Positions 26,634-36,252 of a stretch of 64,000 nt of DNA are shown here, one piece after another; the first letter of the stretch is position 1; each line of letters opens with the position of its first letter. The stretch is from Companilactobacillus nuruki (GTDB taxonomy: Bacteria; Bacillota; Bacilli; Lactobacillales; Lactobacillaceae). The notes beneath the pieces were generated by a model that was not told where the DNA came from, searched no databases, and worked only from the letters and a program-made list of their open reading frames with translations. The stretch lies in contig NZ_NIPR01000005.1 of the NCBI RefSeq assembly GCF_002872255.1, positions 156,802-220,801 on the forward strand, written 5' to 3'. Position numbers and translations under genes: made by a program.

Positions 26634-26972
26634 CTATCTAACTGGCATCTTTTCAAAGATACTGTAAAACTGTGATTTGTCTACTGAATTGCCACGGTAG
26701 ACTCCGTTCCAACCAGCTCGCTTAGCAGCATCTCCTAATTCATTTAAATTATCATTTTCATCTTTAGATAAATTAATATTACTAAAACCGACAATATAAA
26801 TATAATTTACCATCCGATTGACTAGTGCTTCGGGATTCTTAGCTGTATCCAATTTTAAATAAACTTGCGATAAAACATCGGTAATATCTAATAGAGCCGA
26901 ATTTTTATCAGAATGTTCCATCAATGAATCGTACAAGTTATGAATATAATTCTTAGTTTTTTCGATATCCAT
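26634..26972 (-). CDS. Putative bacteriocin immunity protein (EntA-immunity-like helical bundle)
   Basis: A 112-residue, entirely helical, soluble protein: NYIHNLYDSLMEHSD, ALLDITDVLSQVYLKLDTAKNPEALVNRMVNYIYIVGFSN, then a C-terminal tail. The helix order and the PEALVNRMVNYIY segment resemble class II bacteriocin immunity proteins of the enterocin A type, which bind the mannose-PTS receptor-bacteriocin complex on the inside. Resemblance is by eye only. GGAGG precedes the ATG. No bacteriocin structural gene is adjacent. Confidence 0.55.
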   Translation of the reverse strand: MDIEKTKNYIHNLYDSLMEHSDKNSALLDITDVLSQVYLKLDTAKNPEALVNRMVNYIYIVGFSNINLSKDENDNLNELGDAAKRAGWNGVYRGNSVDKSQFYSIFEKMPVR

Positions 26973-26982
26973 TTTGATCCTC

Positions 26983-27189
26983 CTAAAATGCGTTCAGTGT
27001 CAAGGCTATCCCTAATAGAGATATCCCTAATCCAAAGGCAAAACTATACCAGACTGCGTAGCCGACAAAACTAGATGTCGATTTGTTGCCATGCTTTTGA
27101 ATCATTTTGACATATTTAAAAGAATTCACCATCTGATAAATACCAAAAAATATTCCTAAAACACCAAATACATATTTCCAGATCATCAT
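26983..27189 (-). CDS. Small two-helix membrane protein, unknown
   Basis: A 68-residue protein with membrane helices at about 4-22 and 43-65 and a basic loop KYVKMIQKHGNKS between them. It starts at ATG 27189 with AAGGAAG and ends ten bases before the immunity-like gene, so the two form an operon. It looks like a distant paralogue of the protein at 22549. A bacteriocin-accessory role is possible from context. Confidence 0.62.
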   Translation of the reverse strand: MMIWKYVFGVLGIFFGIYQMVNSFKYVKMIQKHGNKSTSSFVGYAVWYSFAFGLGISLLGIALTLNAF

Positions 27190-27283
27190 TAACGCTTCCT
27201 TTCTAGCTTCTTGACCTTAATATAGCATCGGTCTATTTAACTAAAGTGAAAACATCCTCAATGATGGGATTTTTATTCCTGAA

Positions 27284-27592
27284 CTAAAACCAAATTGAAC
27301 CGGCAATTATTGCTGACAACGCAATGGCATCGTATTTCTCCCCTTTTCCTCTGGAGAAATAATATAAGTCGATTACACTTTTAGGAAAATCCTTCTTATT
27401 CTCTAAATATTCAATTGAAATCCTTTTACAGAGTCGTGATGATAATAGATCTACATCTTCTGTTTTCTCCAATTCAGTCGCATATTCTAAGATCATCTTC
27501 TTCAGATCTGGTCGCTTATTGATATTGATATCGTTATAGGCACTATCTAAATGGTCCATCATTTCTTTAACTTTTTCAGCACGATTTTTCAT
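27284..27592 (-). CDS. Putative bacteriocin immunity protein
   Basis: A 102-residue helical protein: VKEMMDHLDSAYNDI, LKKMILEYATELEKTEDVDLLSSRLCKRISIEYLENK, then PKSVIDLYYFSRGKGEKYDAIALSAIIAGSIWF. The third-helix plus hydrophobic tail pattern is like pediocin-type immunity proteins. AAGGAG precedes the ATG. It is divergent from the kinase operon, with the LytTR-type repeats between them. Assignment is by resemblance. Confidence 0.55.
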   Translation of the reverse strand: MKNRAEKVKEMMDHLDSAYNDININKRPDLKKMILEYATELEKTEDVDLLSSRLCKRISIEYLENKKDFPKSVIDLYYFSRGKGEKYDAIALSAIIAGSIWF

Positions 27593-27747
27593 GAGTTTTC
27601 TCCTTATACCTTACTGTTCTTAATAATCATCATTATTCATTAATTTTTTGAAGGCAATTATTTAATTGTCATGTATTGAAAATAACACCATTCCATATTC
27701 TTCGAAAAAATTATCCTGAATTGAGGGTTTTTCTTTCCTAAATGATT

Positions 27748-27776
27748 ATTCAAGACTGATTTTTCCTAATTCAAGA
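27748..27776 (+). promoter_or_regulatory. Direct repeats for a LytTR response regulator
   Basis: ATTCAAGA occurs at 27748-27755 and 27769-27776, exactly 21 bases apart (two helical turns), as in ComE, BlpR and PlnC/D targets. A TGTGATAAT -10-like element follows at 27803-27811 with no good -35 box, fitting an activator-dependent promoter for the kinase operon. Confidence 0.6.
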
Positions 27777-27847
27777 TATCTATATTTTTATTGTTCATTT
27801 ATATGTGATAATTAATATATCAATTTAAGTTATTAGGAGGTAATGAC

Positions 27848-29140
27848 ATGATCTATCTTGATCCAATCGCGAATATAGTTGGACAAATTCTCTCATGGAT
27901 TATCTTTTTCTATGTTTTCGAAAAGGTATATAGACCTAATTTACTTTCCCTAACCATAATCTTTATTATTACTGTTTTACGAAGCTTGTTTTTTACTGAT
28001 TTCGCCTATTTAATTGTCGTTATAACGGCTTATTTAATTTTAAACCCTCATAAAAAAAGAAATCTCCTCCTAATCAATTCTTTACTTATTAGTATTCTAC
28101 TTCGATTATTATCAGAGACTCTAGCCAAAACTACAGTGGTTCTTTTTAACATTAATCACATTTCAACACATAGCTTATCAGGTAGTTGCATCTTTGTTGC
28201 CATAACTATTTTGATTGAGACATCTATTGCTCTAGCCTTTGTCTATCTCTATAAAAGATTCAATCTAACATCTGCCTGGCAACTGGAAAATTCAAGTCTT
28301 TTTAGTATTTTGATTACTTATCTTTTTCTCGTGATTTTCATTTTCATGCGTATTATTCAACATTATCAAGCTTACTCTGATCTATTATCGGGAATTTTAT
28401 TATTTATTCTGATTCAATGTACTTTTATAGTTATCGTTTTTCTCAAAAGTAGTCAAATTCAAAAAGAATCTTATACTCGTGAATTAGGCAAAGAACAATT
28501 GAAGAATCTTAAAATGTACACCGACCAACTTGAACATGACCAATTAAAATTACGTAACTTTGAACATAACTATAAAAACCAAATTAAAGACTTACGATCA
28601 ATTGCAGTTAATGGTGATTTTGAAAAAATGAAAGTATCCCTTGTAGAACTGGAAGATTATTCTAATAGTTATTTTGACAATATTTCGATGCAATTATTTA
28701 AAGACCTCAATAATGTCCAAAATCCTTATCTCAAAAGTCTTTTAATCAGTAAACTAACACTAATCCATCAAAACAAGACTACTTGTCATTTCGAATGCCG
28801 TAATATCGTTAATGACGTTACTATTAATATTTTTGACCTAGTTCGTTTGTTAGGAATTTCGATTGACAATGCGATTGAAGAAACAAAAGGCCAAAAGAAT
28901 AGTGAGATTCAATTGGCTATTATTCAAGAATCCAAACAATTATCCTTTTTGATAATCAATACAACCCACACCAAAACCAAAATAAATCAAATGATGCAAG
29001 ACGGATATTCTACTAAAAAGAATCACGCCGGCTTTGGATTAGCTAATGTTCAAGATATTAAAAAGAAATATCCTAACCTCTTCGTTCAATACCGCAATGA
29101 CAATAGTTGGTTCAAATTAAATATCCAAATAATCAAATAA
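27848..29140 (+). CDS. AgrC/PlnB-type (HPK10) sensor histidine kinase 1
   Basis: A 430-residue kinase. Residues 1-200 hold six or seven membrane helices that would sense a peptide pheromone. The cytoplasmic helix KNLKMYTDQLEHDQLKLRNFEHNYKNQ contains the phosphoacceptor His240, followed by Asn where the family has Asp (HD). The ATPase domain retains the N box (GISIDNAIEET) and a good G2 box, GFGLANV (395-401). TTAGGAGG precedes the ATG. It begins a three-gene operon with a second kinase and a response regulator. Confidence 0.9.
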   Translation: MIYLDPIANIVGQILSWIIFFYVFEKVYRPNLLSLTIIFIITVLRSLFFTDFAYLIVVITAYLILNPHKKRNLLLINSLLISILLRLLSETLAKTTVVLFNINHISTHSLSGSCIFVAITILIETSIALAFVYLYKRFNLTSAWQLENSSLFSILITYLFLVIFIFMRIIQHYQAYSDLLSGILLFILIQCTFIVIVFLKSSQIQKESYTRELGKEQLKNLKMYTDQLEHDQLKLRNFEHNYKNQIKDLRSIAVNGDFEKMKVSLVELEDYSNSYFDNISMQLFKDLNNVQNPYLKSLLISKLTLIHQNKTTCHFECRNIVNDVTINIFDLVRLLGISIDNAIEETKGQKNSEIQLAIIQESKQLSFLIINTTHTKTKINQMMQDGYSTKKNHAGFGLANVQDIKKKYPNLFVQYRNDNSWFKLNIQIIK

Positions 29141-29155
29141 TTGAGGAAAAGATAG

Positions 29156-30433
29156 ATGTTACTAGCAAATACGGGACCACACATTTTAAGAGTCTTACTG
29201 ACCTGGCTAATTTTTTACTATGTATTAAATTTAATTTATCAACCTAGAAAACTATCACTTCAACGAAAAAGTCTTACCCTAATTGGTCTTTATTCAATAT
29301 CCGTTATTTTGGACTTTGTCCTACATGGTTATTCTTACTTTTTGATCTTAATGATAATTTACTTTAGCTTTAAAACAAATCAAAGAGTAAATTACTATCT
29401 AATCAATACCAGTCTACTAAGCTTTTTAGTCAAATTTCTTTCTGTGATTATTCCATCTCGTTTATTTATTTATCTTTTTCCAATTCAAGACGTTAAATCA
29501 TATTCGTTTATTCTAGTAATACTTTTCTTTCAATTTCTCTTTTCGTTTGCATTCATTTATATCTATAAGTTCTTCGATCTTGATAAAAAATTCAAATTTC
29601 AAAGAACTCCCATGACCAGTATTTTATTAGGATATTTGTACATCGTCTTGTATGCAACTATGTTATTCGTTCGTCAATTCAAATACTATCTTAATTTGGT
29701 CACTGGTATCTTAATATTTGTTCTAATTCAATGTATCTTTATTGTTTTTATCTTTATTCGTGAGAGACGTCGACAAAAAAGAATCTATCAAGATAAACTG
29801 GCTCAGGAACAAGTCAAGAACCTTAAACTCTATACCGATCAATTGGAACATGACCAGCTAAAATTACGACATTTCAAACATGATTATAAGAATTTACTCT
29901 TTAGTTTAAAAACTGTAGCTGATGAAAAAAATTACGATGCTATGAATCAAGCACTAGATAAGTTAGAAAGTTATTCCGATGATTATCTAAATAATCTTTC
30001 TATGGAATTATATAAAGATCTTAATAACGTTCAAAATCCTTATCTTAAAAGTTTATTCATTAGCAAGTTAAATACCATTAATCAAAACAATATTATTTGT
30101 CATTTCACTTGTCATACCATTTTGGATCAGCTACCAATCAGCACAGTTGATTTGGTCAAATTACTAAATAGTTCAATTGATAACGCCATTAACTTTACCA
30201 AGGATCAACCTCATGGCGCAATTCAGTTGGCTATTACTAAGGAAGACCAACAATTAGCATTTTTGATCAATAATTCCTTAGCTGTCTTACCAACAACTGA
30301 TCCAGAACAAGATCACTTAGATTTCCTCCATATCAAATATCTTAAGAAAAAATACGCTAACATTTTTATTCAATATAGTAAGAGCGATAAATGGTTCAGA
30401 TTTCACATCACATTAATTACCAAAGGAGATTGA
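29156..30433 (+). CDS. AgrC/PlnB-type histidine kinase 2 with degenerate ATP lid
   Basis: A 425-residue paralogue of the preceding kinase (shared TDQLEHDQLKLR, KDLNNVQNPYLKSL, SIDNAI). N-terminal membrane helices span about 1-200. The acceptor motif HFKHDYKN (His242-Asp) is canonical. The G2 box is lost: DHLDFLHIKYLKKKY replaces the GFGLxNV segment. ATP binding may therefore be weak or absent. It starts 15 bases after kinase 1. Confidence 0.88.
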   Translation: MLLANTGPHILRVLLTWLIFYYVLNLIYQPRKLSLQRKSLTLIGLYSISVILDFVLHGYSYFLILMIIYFSFKTNQRVNYYLINTSLLSFLVKFLSVIIPSRLFIYLFPIQDVKSYSFILVILFFQFLFSFAFIYIYKFFDLDKKFKFQRTPMTSILLGYLYIVLYATMLFVRQFKYYLNLVTGILIFVLIQCIFIVFIFIRERRRQKRIYQDKLAQEQVKNLKLYTDQLEHDQLKLRHFKHDYKNLLFSLKTVADEKNYDAMNQALDKLESYSDDYLNNLSMELYKDLNNVQNPYLKSLFISKLNTINQNNIICHFTCHTILDQLPISTVDLVKLLNSSIDNAINFTKDQPHGAIQLAITKEDQQLAFLINNSLAVLPTTDPEQDHLDFLHIKYLKKKYANIFIQYSKSDKWFRFHITLITKGD

Positions 30434-30435
30434 TT

Positions 30436-31182
30436 ATGTACCCAATTATTATGTGTGAAGACGATTCTATTCAATTACAACAATTAAACGATCTGATTAA
30501 AAATTACATCACCTTTCACAGTAATCTTCTTAAAATAGAATTGTCTGCTACTGGTCCAAAACAAGTGGTTGATTATCTAAATAAAAATAATCCCCAACAT
30601 GGAATTTATCTTTTAGATATTGATTTACAAGCTGATATGAATGGTATTCAATTAGCCGAGATAATTCGGCAACAAGACGTTCAAGCTGAAATAATTTTCG
30701 TTACAACCCATGATGAAATGGCTCCATTGACTTTGAAGCATAAGGTTGCTGCTTTAGATTTTATTGAAAAAGATCAAGAATTGAATAACTTTAGACAAGA
30801 ACTCTATGATGCCTTAGGTTATGCCAAAGAACTAATTGATAAAACTAGAACCGTTCAAAAAAAAGGCTTTTCCTTCGAGGTAGGTACACAAGTTTATAAC
30901 CTTGATAAGTCTGAAGTTGTTCTGGTCGAAGCCTCCGATATTCCCCATCGTTTAAATCTTTCTTCAACTAATGGTCAATTTGAATTTTATGGTAAGTTGA
31001 CTGAATTAGAAGAGAAATACTCTTTTCTATTTAGAATCAGTCGCTCATGTCTAATAAATCCTGAAAATATTCATCACGTTGATTTTTCAATTCGTGAAGT
31101 TGGACTAATAGATGGATCATCCAGAAAATTTTCAATTGGTAAATCAAAGAAACTCAAAAGAATCATTCAAGAAACGCTTTAG
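30436..31182 (+). CDS. LytTR-family response regulator
   Basis: A 248-residue regulator started at ATG 30436 (MYPIIMCEDDS), with AAAGGAG eight bases upstream; an in-frame upstream extension overlaps kinase 2. The receiver domain has CEDD, probable phosphoacceptor Asp61 in IYLLDIDL and Thr in IIFVTTHD. The C-terminal LytTR DNA-binding domain (about 150-245: ETYLVEA-like EVVLVEASDI, FYGKLTELEEKYSFLFRISRSCLINPENI) is the PlnC/ComE/AgrA type. Probable target is the 21-bp-spaced repeat before kinase 1. Confidence 0.93.
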   Translation: MYPIIMCEDDSIQLQQLNDLIKNYITFHSNLLKIELSATGPKQVVDYLNKNNPQHGIYLLDIDLQADMNGIQLAEIIRQQDVQAEIIFVTTHDEMAPLTLKHKVAALDFIEKDQELNNFRQELYDALGYAKELIDKTRTVQKKGFSFEVGTQVYNLDKSEVVLVEASDIPHRLNLSSTNGQFEFYGKLTELEEKYSFLFRISRSCLINPENIHHVDFSIREVGLIDGSSRKFSIGKSKKLKRIIQETL

Positions 31183-31212
31183 ATTCATCGTTATAACGAT
31201 GAATCTTTTTTG
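31182..31212 (+). terminator. Terminator of the kinase/regulator operon
   Basis: A 24-base uninterrupted palindrome (31182-31205) that includes the last base of the stop codon, followed by six T. Confidence 0.85.
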
Positions 31213-31305
31213 CAACTTCCAATTGCGTGCATTATTACTGACTTTGACCATATACTTCAGGTGTAAAGGGATCAATTAAATATTTATATTTTGGAGGTAA
31301 ACATC

Positions 31306-31887
31306 ATGTTCAAATTCGGTAAAAAAGTTAATTACAGACCTATTTTAGTCAGTCTTGCATTCGCCTTAATTCCTATCATTGGTATCGGTCATTTTTATCC
31401 TCTCAGAGGTATTTTAGCCGGTCTACTTGTCTTCTTACTCGTTGTTTTAATTTACTATCTTCCAAACCTATCAATTTTGTTTAGTTACTGGCAGGCAGAT
31501 AATAATGAAATAAAATTCAATGACATGTCCAACCTATCTCATCGGTTAACAATGATTCTTCTTCCATTTAAAAATCAATTATCAACTATTAAAGAAAAGG
31601 ATATTCACTCAATTACCGTACTTGGCAAACTAGAAGATCCAAAAGAAATGACCTACGCAATGCAAGTTGGTGCATATTATGCTATCTTGACACCAATTAT
31701 TTCCATGATTAAAAATCCTGTTTCACTTGAACTCACTATGAACAATGGTCAAAAAGTTCAATTAAGCATTTCACGTGATTATGCTTATGATCATAAGAAA
31801 ACTATCGCCAAACTCGATCAATTTTTTGGTAGTTTAGACAACACTCAAATCAAAGTTAATAATTATCATAAGATAAGTTTCAGCTAA
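31306..31887 (+). CDS. Membrane protein of unknown function
   Basis: A 193-residue protein started at ATG 31306 (MFKFGKKVNYRPILVS) with GGAGG eight bases before it. Two or three helices lie within residues 15-65; the rest is a cytoplasmic domain (KEKDIHSITVLGKLED, PVSLELTMNNGQKVQLSISRDYAYDHKKTIAKLDQFF) resembling a pleckstrin-like or YcxB-like fold in tone only. I do not recognise a family. It sits beside the quorum-sensing operon but has its own unit. Confidence 0.65.
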   Translation: MFKFGKKVNYRPILVSLAFALIPIIGIGHFYPLRGILAGLLVFLLVVLIYYLPNLSILFSYWQADNNEIKFNDMSNLSHRLTMILLPFKNQLSTIKEKDIHSITVLGKLEDPKEMTYAMQVGAYYAILTPIISMIKNPVSLELTMNNGQKVQLSISRDYAYDHKKTIAKLDQFFGSLDNTQIKVNNYHKISFS

Positions 31888-31903
31888 ATCTAATTCGGGA
31901 ATT

Positions 31904-31942
31904 AAAAAACACATCCCTTATAATTTAAGAGATGTGTTTTTA
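31904..31942. terminator. Bidirectional terminator
   Basis: AAAAACACATC pairs with GATGTGTTTTT, between the convergent genes at 31306 and 31918. Overlaps the stop of the minus-strand gene. Confidence 0.8.
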
Positions 31943-32268
31943 GTACTTAAAATGTCTATCAATGAATAAGCTGTTTCAAAACTAGTAGTACGTTGCTTAA
32001 TTTGTAATATTTGTTGCCACAATTGACCAGTGTAATCATTAAATACTAATTTCTTATTAGTACGACAATCATTCACCTTATCAATAATTTGATCAACTTT
32101 CTTATCAAAGAGTGAACCACGAAATTGTTTTTCTGATAATTCTCGAATTGACTGTTTTAAAAATTTTTCCATCTCTTGGTTAACTGCTGATTCATTGATT
32201 TGATGACTAAATGATTCCTCAAACTTTATTAAGATAGATAACAGTAACTTTTGTTTTGAATATTCCAT
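31918..32268 (-). CDS. Small helical protein, possible bacteriocin immunity protein
   Basis: A 116-residue protein from ATG 32268 (MEYSKQKLLLSILIKFEESF); a GTG twelve bases earlier is possible. It is all helical and charged: VNQEMEKFLKQSIRELSEKQ, VDQIIDKVNDCRTNKKLVFNDYTGQLWQQILQIKQ. Size, helicity and position next to similar genes suggest an immunity protein, but no specific motif is seen. Confidence 0.45.
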   Translation of the reverse strand: MEYSKQKLLLSILIKFEESFSHQINESAVNQEMEKFLKQSIRELSEKQFRGSLFDKKVDQIIDKVNDCRTNKKLVFNDYTGQLWQQILQIKQRTTSFETAYSLIDILSTKNTSLKL

Positions 32269-32380
32269 TTGTCTTTTCACCCATATCTAATATACCCGAT
32301 TTCTGATGCAATAGATACATTTTCGGACTAGTGTATAATGAAACCTATACGTTTTTAATGTAACTGATGGGGAATAAAAA

Positions 32381-32590
32381 ATGAACAAACAATTCTATAA
32401 AACTATGAATTTCTGGTATGGCGTTATCATGTTAGTCGTTGGTATTATGTTTACCGCCCATTCAACAAAATCGACTTGGGTTCTAATTGACGCAATTTTT
32501 ATTATTGCAGCAGTTGTCTTTTTGTTATTGAGCCTCTTCCGCAAGCCTAAACCCAAACAAGAGAAGGAAGATCAAACTCCATTATTATAG
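32381..32590 (+). CDS. Small two-helix membrane protein, unknown
   Basis: A 69-residue protein, MNKQFYKTMNFWYGVIMLVVGIMF, with helices at about 10-27 and 32-50 and a hydrophilic tail RKPKPKQEKEDQT. A TGTATAATG -10 element lies at 32333-32341 and GATGGGG before the ATG. It is flanked by two immunity-like genes on the other strand. Confidence 0.6.
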   Translation: MNKQFYKTMNFWYGVIMLVVGIMFTAHSTKSTWVLIDAIFIIAAVVFLLLSLFRKPKPKQEKEDQTPLL

Positions 32591-32603
32591 AGTTTGATCT
32601 TTT

Positions 32604-32885
32604 TTAATAGAACAAATTTGTTATGCCCGTCCCTTTCCAAAAACTATCGGAATCATTTTTCATGAATTTAATCAAATCTATTATCACTCTTGGTGCTTGA
32701 TAACTATGAGTTATTAAATACATTGAAAGTATGTCATCTAATTTTCTCGTAACTATCTTTATTGATTTTCCATTATCTAGTTCTTTATATGCCCACATCA
32801 ACCCAGATGATAAATCTTCATCAGTTTTTACCTTTTCATCATTAGCTGCCTTATCAATTAATTCCATCAAAACTTCAATCTTCAT
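32604..32885 (-). CDS. Putative bacteriocin immunity protein
   Basis: A 93-residue helical protein (LMELIDKAANDEKVKTDEDLSSGLMWAYKELDNGKSIKIVTRKLDDILSMYLITH, then PRVIIDLIKFMKNDSD). The helix lengths and the final short hydrophobic tail (WKGTGITNLFY) resemble class II immunity proteins. GGGAG precedes the ATG. No bacteriocin gene is nearby. Resemblance is by eye only. Confidence 0.5.
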   Translation of the reverse strand: MKIEVLMELIDKAANDEKVKTDEDLSSGLMWAYKELDNGKSIKIVTRKLDDILSMYLITHSYQAPRVIIDLIKFMKNDSDSFWKGTGITNLFY

Positions 32886-33071
32886 CTTAATCTCCCGCCT
32901 TTGTTGAAAATAATTCTATCATCTGTCGATTTATCTACCCTAAAAATATCCTAAAACCATCCTTTTTTGCTCTTAAAAGCTTCAAGAAATCGTTTTCTAC
33001 CTATTATATAGCGTTTAAACAACTTAAATGTTATTATTTATAAAGATTATCGAAAGGATGGTACTTTCATC

Positions 33072-33110
33072 ATGCGCTTGAGAACAGATATCATTACAAC
33101 CAACAAATAA
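33072..33110 (+). CDS. Candidate 12-codon leader peptide before hflX
   Basis: ATG at 33072 opens MRLRTDIITTNK and stops at 33110, with AAGGATGG about 15 bases upstream. It ends five bases before a long hairpin that precedes hflX. The arrangement resembles ribosome-mediated attenuators of antibiotic-induced hflX-type genes. Not proven to be translated. Confidence 0.35.
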   Translation: MRLRTDIITTNK

Positions 33111-33115
33111 AAAAA

Positions 33116-33146
33116 TGGCATTATTACCCTGGGGTAACTAGTGCCA
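33116..33146 (+). promoter_or_regulatory. Hairpin next to the hflX ribosome-binding site
   Basis: TGGCATTATTACCC pairs with GGGTAACTAGTGCCA across a 2-base loop, one bulge and one wobble. The hairpin ends just before CAGGAGG. With no U-run it would act on translation more than on termination. Confidence 0.6.
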
Positions 33147-33158
33147 CCAGGAGGATTT

Positions 33159-34451
33159 ATGACTGAATCTAAATTAACTTTTGAAAAAACACGTGTAATC
33201 GTTGCTGGAGTTAGCCACCTACAGCCTAACTTCGAATATACGATGCAAGAATTAGCCGCCTTAGTAGAAGCAAATAACATGGAGGTAGCTGATACAGTGA
33301 TCCAAAATGTTAATACCGTTAGCGGTGCTACTTATTTTGGATCAGGTAAAGTAACTGAAATTAAAGAAATTGCTAACGCTGATGATGTTCAAATCATTGT
33401 TCTAAATGATGAATTAACACCATCACAAATAAGAAATCTCGAAAAAGAAACCAAATTAAGTTTTATGGATCGAACTGAACTGATCCTACAAGTTTTCTCC
33501 AACCGTGCTCAAACTAAACAGGCCAAACTACAAGTTGAAATTGCCAAATTACAATATCAACTACCAAGAATACATCCATCAGGTAATCCATTGGACCAAC
33601 AATCCGCTTCTGGCGGTTTAGCTAACCGTGGTGCTGGTGAATCTAAATTGGAACTAGACAGACGTGTAATTAGAAAACGTATCACAGCTTTGAAAAATGA
33701 GCTTAAAACAGTTGATAAAACTATTAACGTCCAAAGTAGGCGTCGAACAAATACCTCATTGCCACTAGTATCATTAGTCGGTTATACCAATGCCGGTAAA
33801 TCCACAACTATGAATGGAATTCTGAATTTCAATAAAGAAGATTCCACCGATCGTAAAGTATTCGAAAAGAATATGCTTTTCGCAACACTTGATACTAGTG
33901 TTAGAAGAATCGATTTAGAAGACAATACTAGCTTCCTATTATCTGATACAGTCGGTTTTGTCAGCAAGTTGCCTCATAATTTGGTTGAATCTTTCAAAAC
34001 AACCTTAAAAGAAGCTCAAGATGCCGACATCCTAATCCAAGTCATTGATATATCTGATGAACATTGGCAAAATATGATTGAAGTAACTGAAAAAACTTTA
34101 AGGGAAGTTGGTGTTGTTGATAAACCAATGATTTATGCTTTCAACAAAGCAGATCTTAAACCTGGTCAACAATTCCCTTCAATCGAAGGCGATAATATTT
34201 ATTATTCAGCTATTGATAAAAATTCGATTGAAAAATTAGTTCAATTAATTAAACAAAAAATCTTTATTAACTATAAAAAGACTGAATTGCTCATACCTTA
34301 TAGTGATCAGAAGATTACTGAAGAAATTCTGAAAAATTCCCAAGTACTCAAAAAAGAGTTTACCAATGACGGTTCATTGATCAGTGCTAATTTAAGTCCT
34401 GAAGAATTAGAAAGATTTAATAAATATATTCAAACAGAGATATCTAATTAA
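33159..34451 (+). CDS. hflX: GTPase HflX (ribosome-splitting factor)
   Basis: A 430-residue protein from ATG 33159 (MTESKLTFEKTRVIVAGV), with AGGAGG five bases upstream. The N-terminal HflX domain (about 10-130) and coiled region (QTKQAKLQVEIAKLQYQLPR, followed by GAGESKLELDRR) are followed by a G domain with VGYTNAGKST (G1), SDTVGFVSKLPHNLVESFK (G3 and neighbours) and AFNKADL (G4). HflX binds the 50S subunit and splits stalled ribosomes under heat or macrolide stress. Length matches the family. The leader ORF and hairpin suggest translation-linked control. Confidence 0.96.
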   Translation: MTESKLTFEKTRVIVAGVSHLQPNFEYTMQELAALVEANNMEVADTVIQNVNTVSGATYFGSGKVTEIKEIANADDVQIIVLNDELTPSQIRNLEKETKLSFMDRTELILQVFSNRAQTKQAKLQVEIAKLQYQLPRIHPSGNPLDQQSASGGLANRGAGESKLELDRRVIRKRITALKNELKTVDKTINVQSRRRTNTSLPLVSLVGYTNAGKSTTMNGILNFNKEDSTDRKVFEKNMLFATLDTSVRRIDLEDNTSFLLSDTVGFVSKLPHNLVESFKTTLKEAQDADILIQVIDISDEHWQNMIEVTEKTLREVGVVDKPMIYAFNKADLKPGQQFPSIEGDNIYYSAIDKNSIEKLVQLIKQKIFINYKKTELLIPYSDQKITEEILKNSQVLKKEFTNDGSLISANLSPEELERFNKYIQTEISN

Positions 34452-34469
34452 GCAGATATCTCTGTTTTT
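34434..34469 (+). terminator. Terminator of hflX
   Basis: ACAGAGATATCT pairs with AGATATCTCTGT, followed by TTTTT. The 5' arm lies inside the last codons. Confidence 0.87.
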
Positions 34470-34591
34470 CTTTGCAATTTTATCCATATTGTATTATTAT
34501 TTTATAAACATTAGAAATTTTCTAATTAAGGGTATTCACTTTTAATAATTATTAGTGTATTCTAAGAATAATATTTTAGGGAGGTTGAACA

Positions 34592-36229
<1,638 letters not shown>

Positions 36230-36252
36230 TCATAGGTGAGGGAGATTAAATA

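Noticed and set aside
31200..31290. Possible pheromone gene between the response regulator and the next gene
   Set aside because: Short minus-strand frames exist but none has a ribosome-binding site, double-glycine leader or cysteine-thiolactone motif.
34500..34530. CodY-box-like sequence before oppA
   Set aside because: AATTTTCTAATTAAG has about five mismatches to the CodY consensus in its right half, too weak to report.
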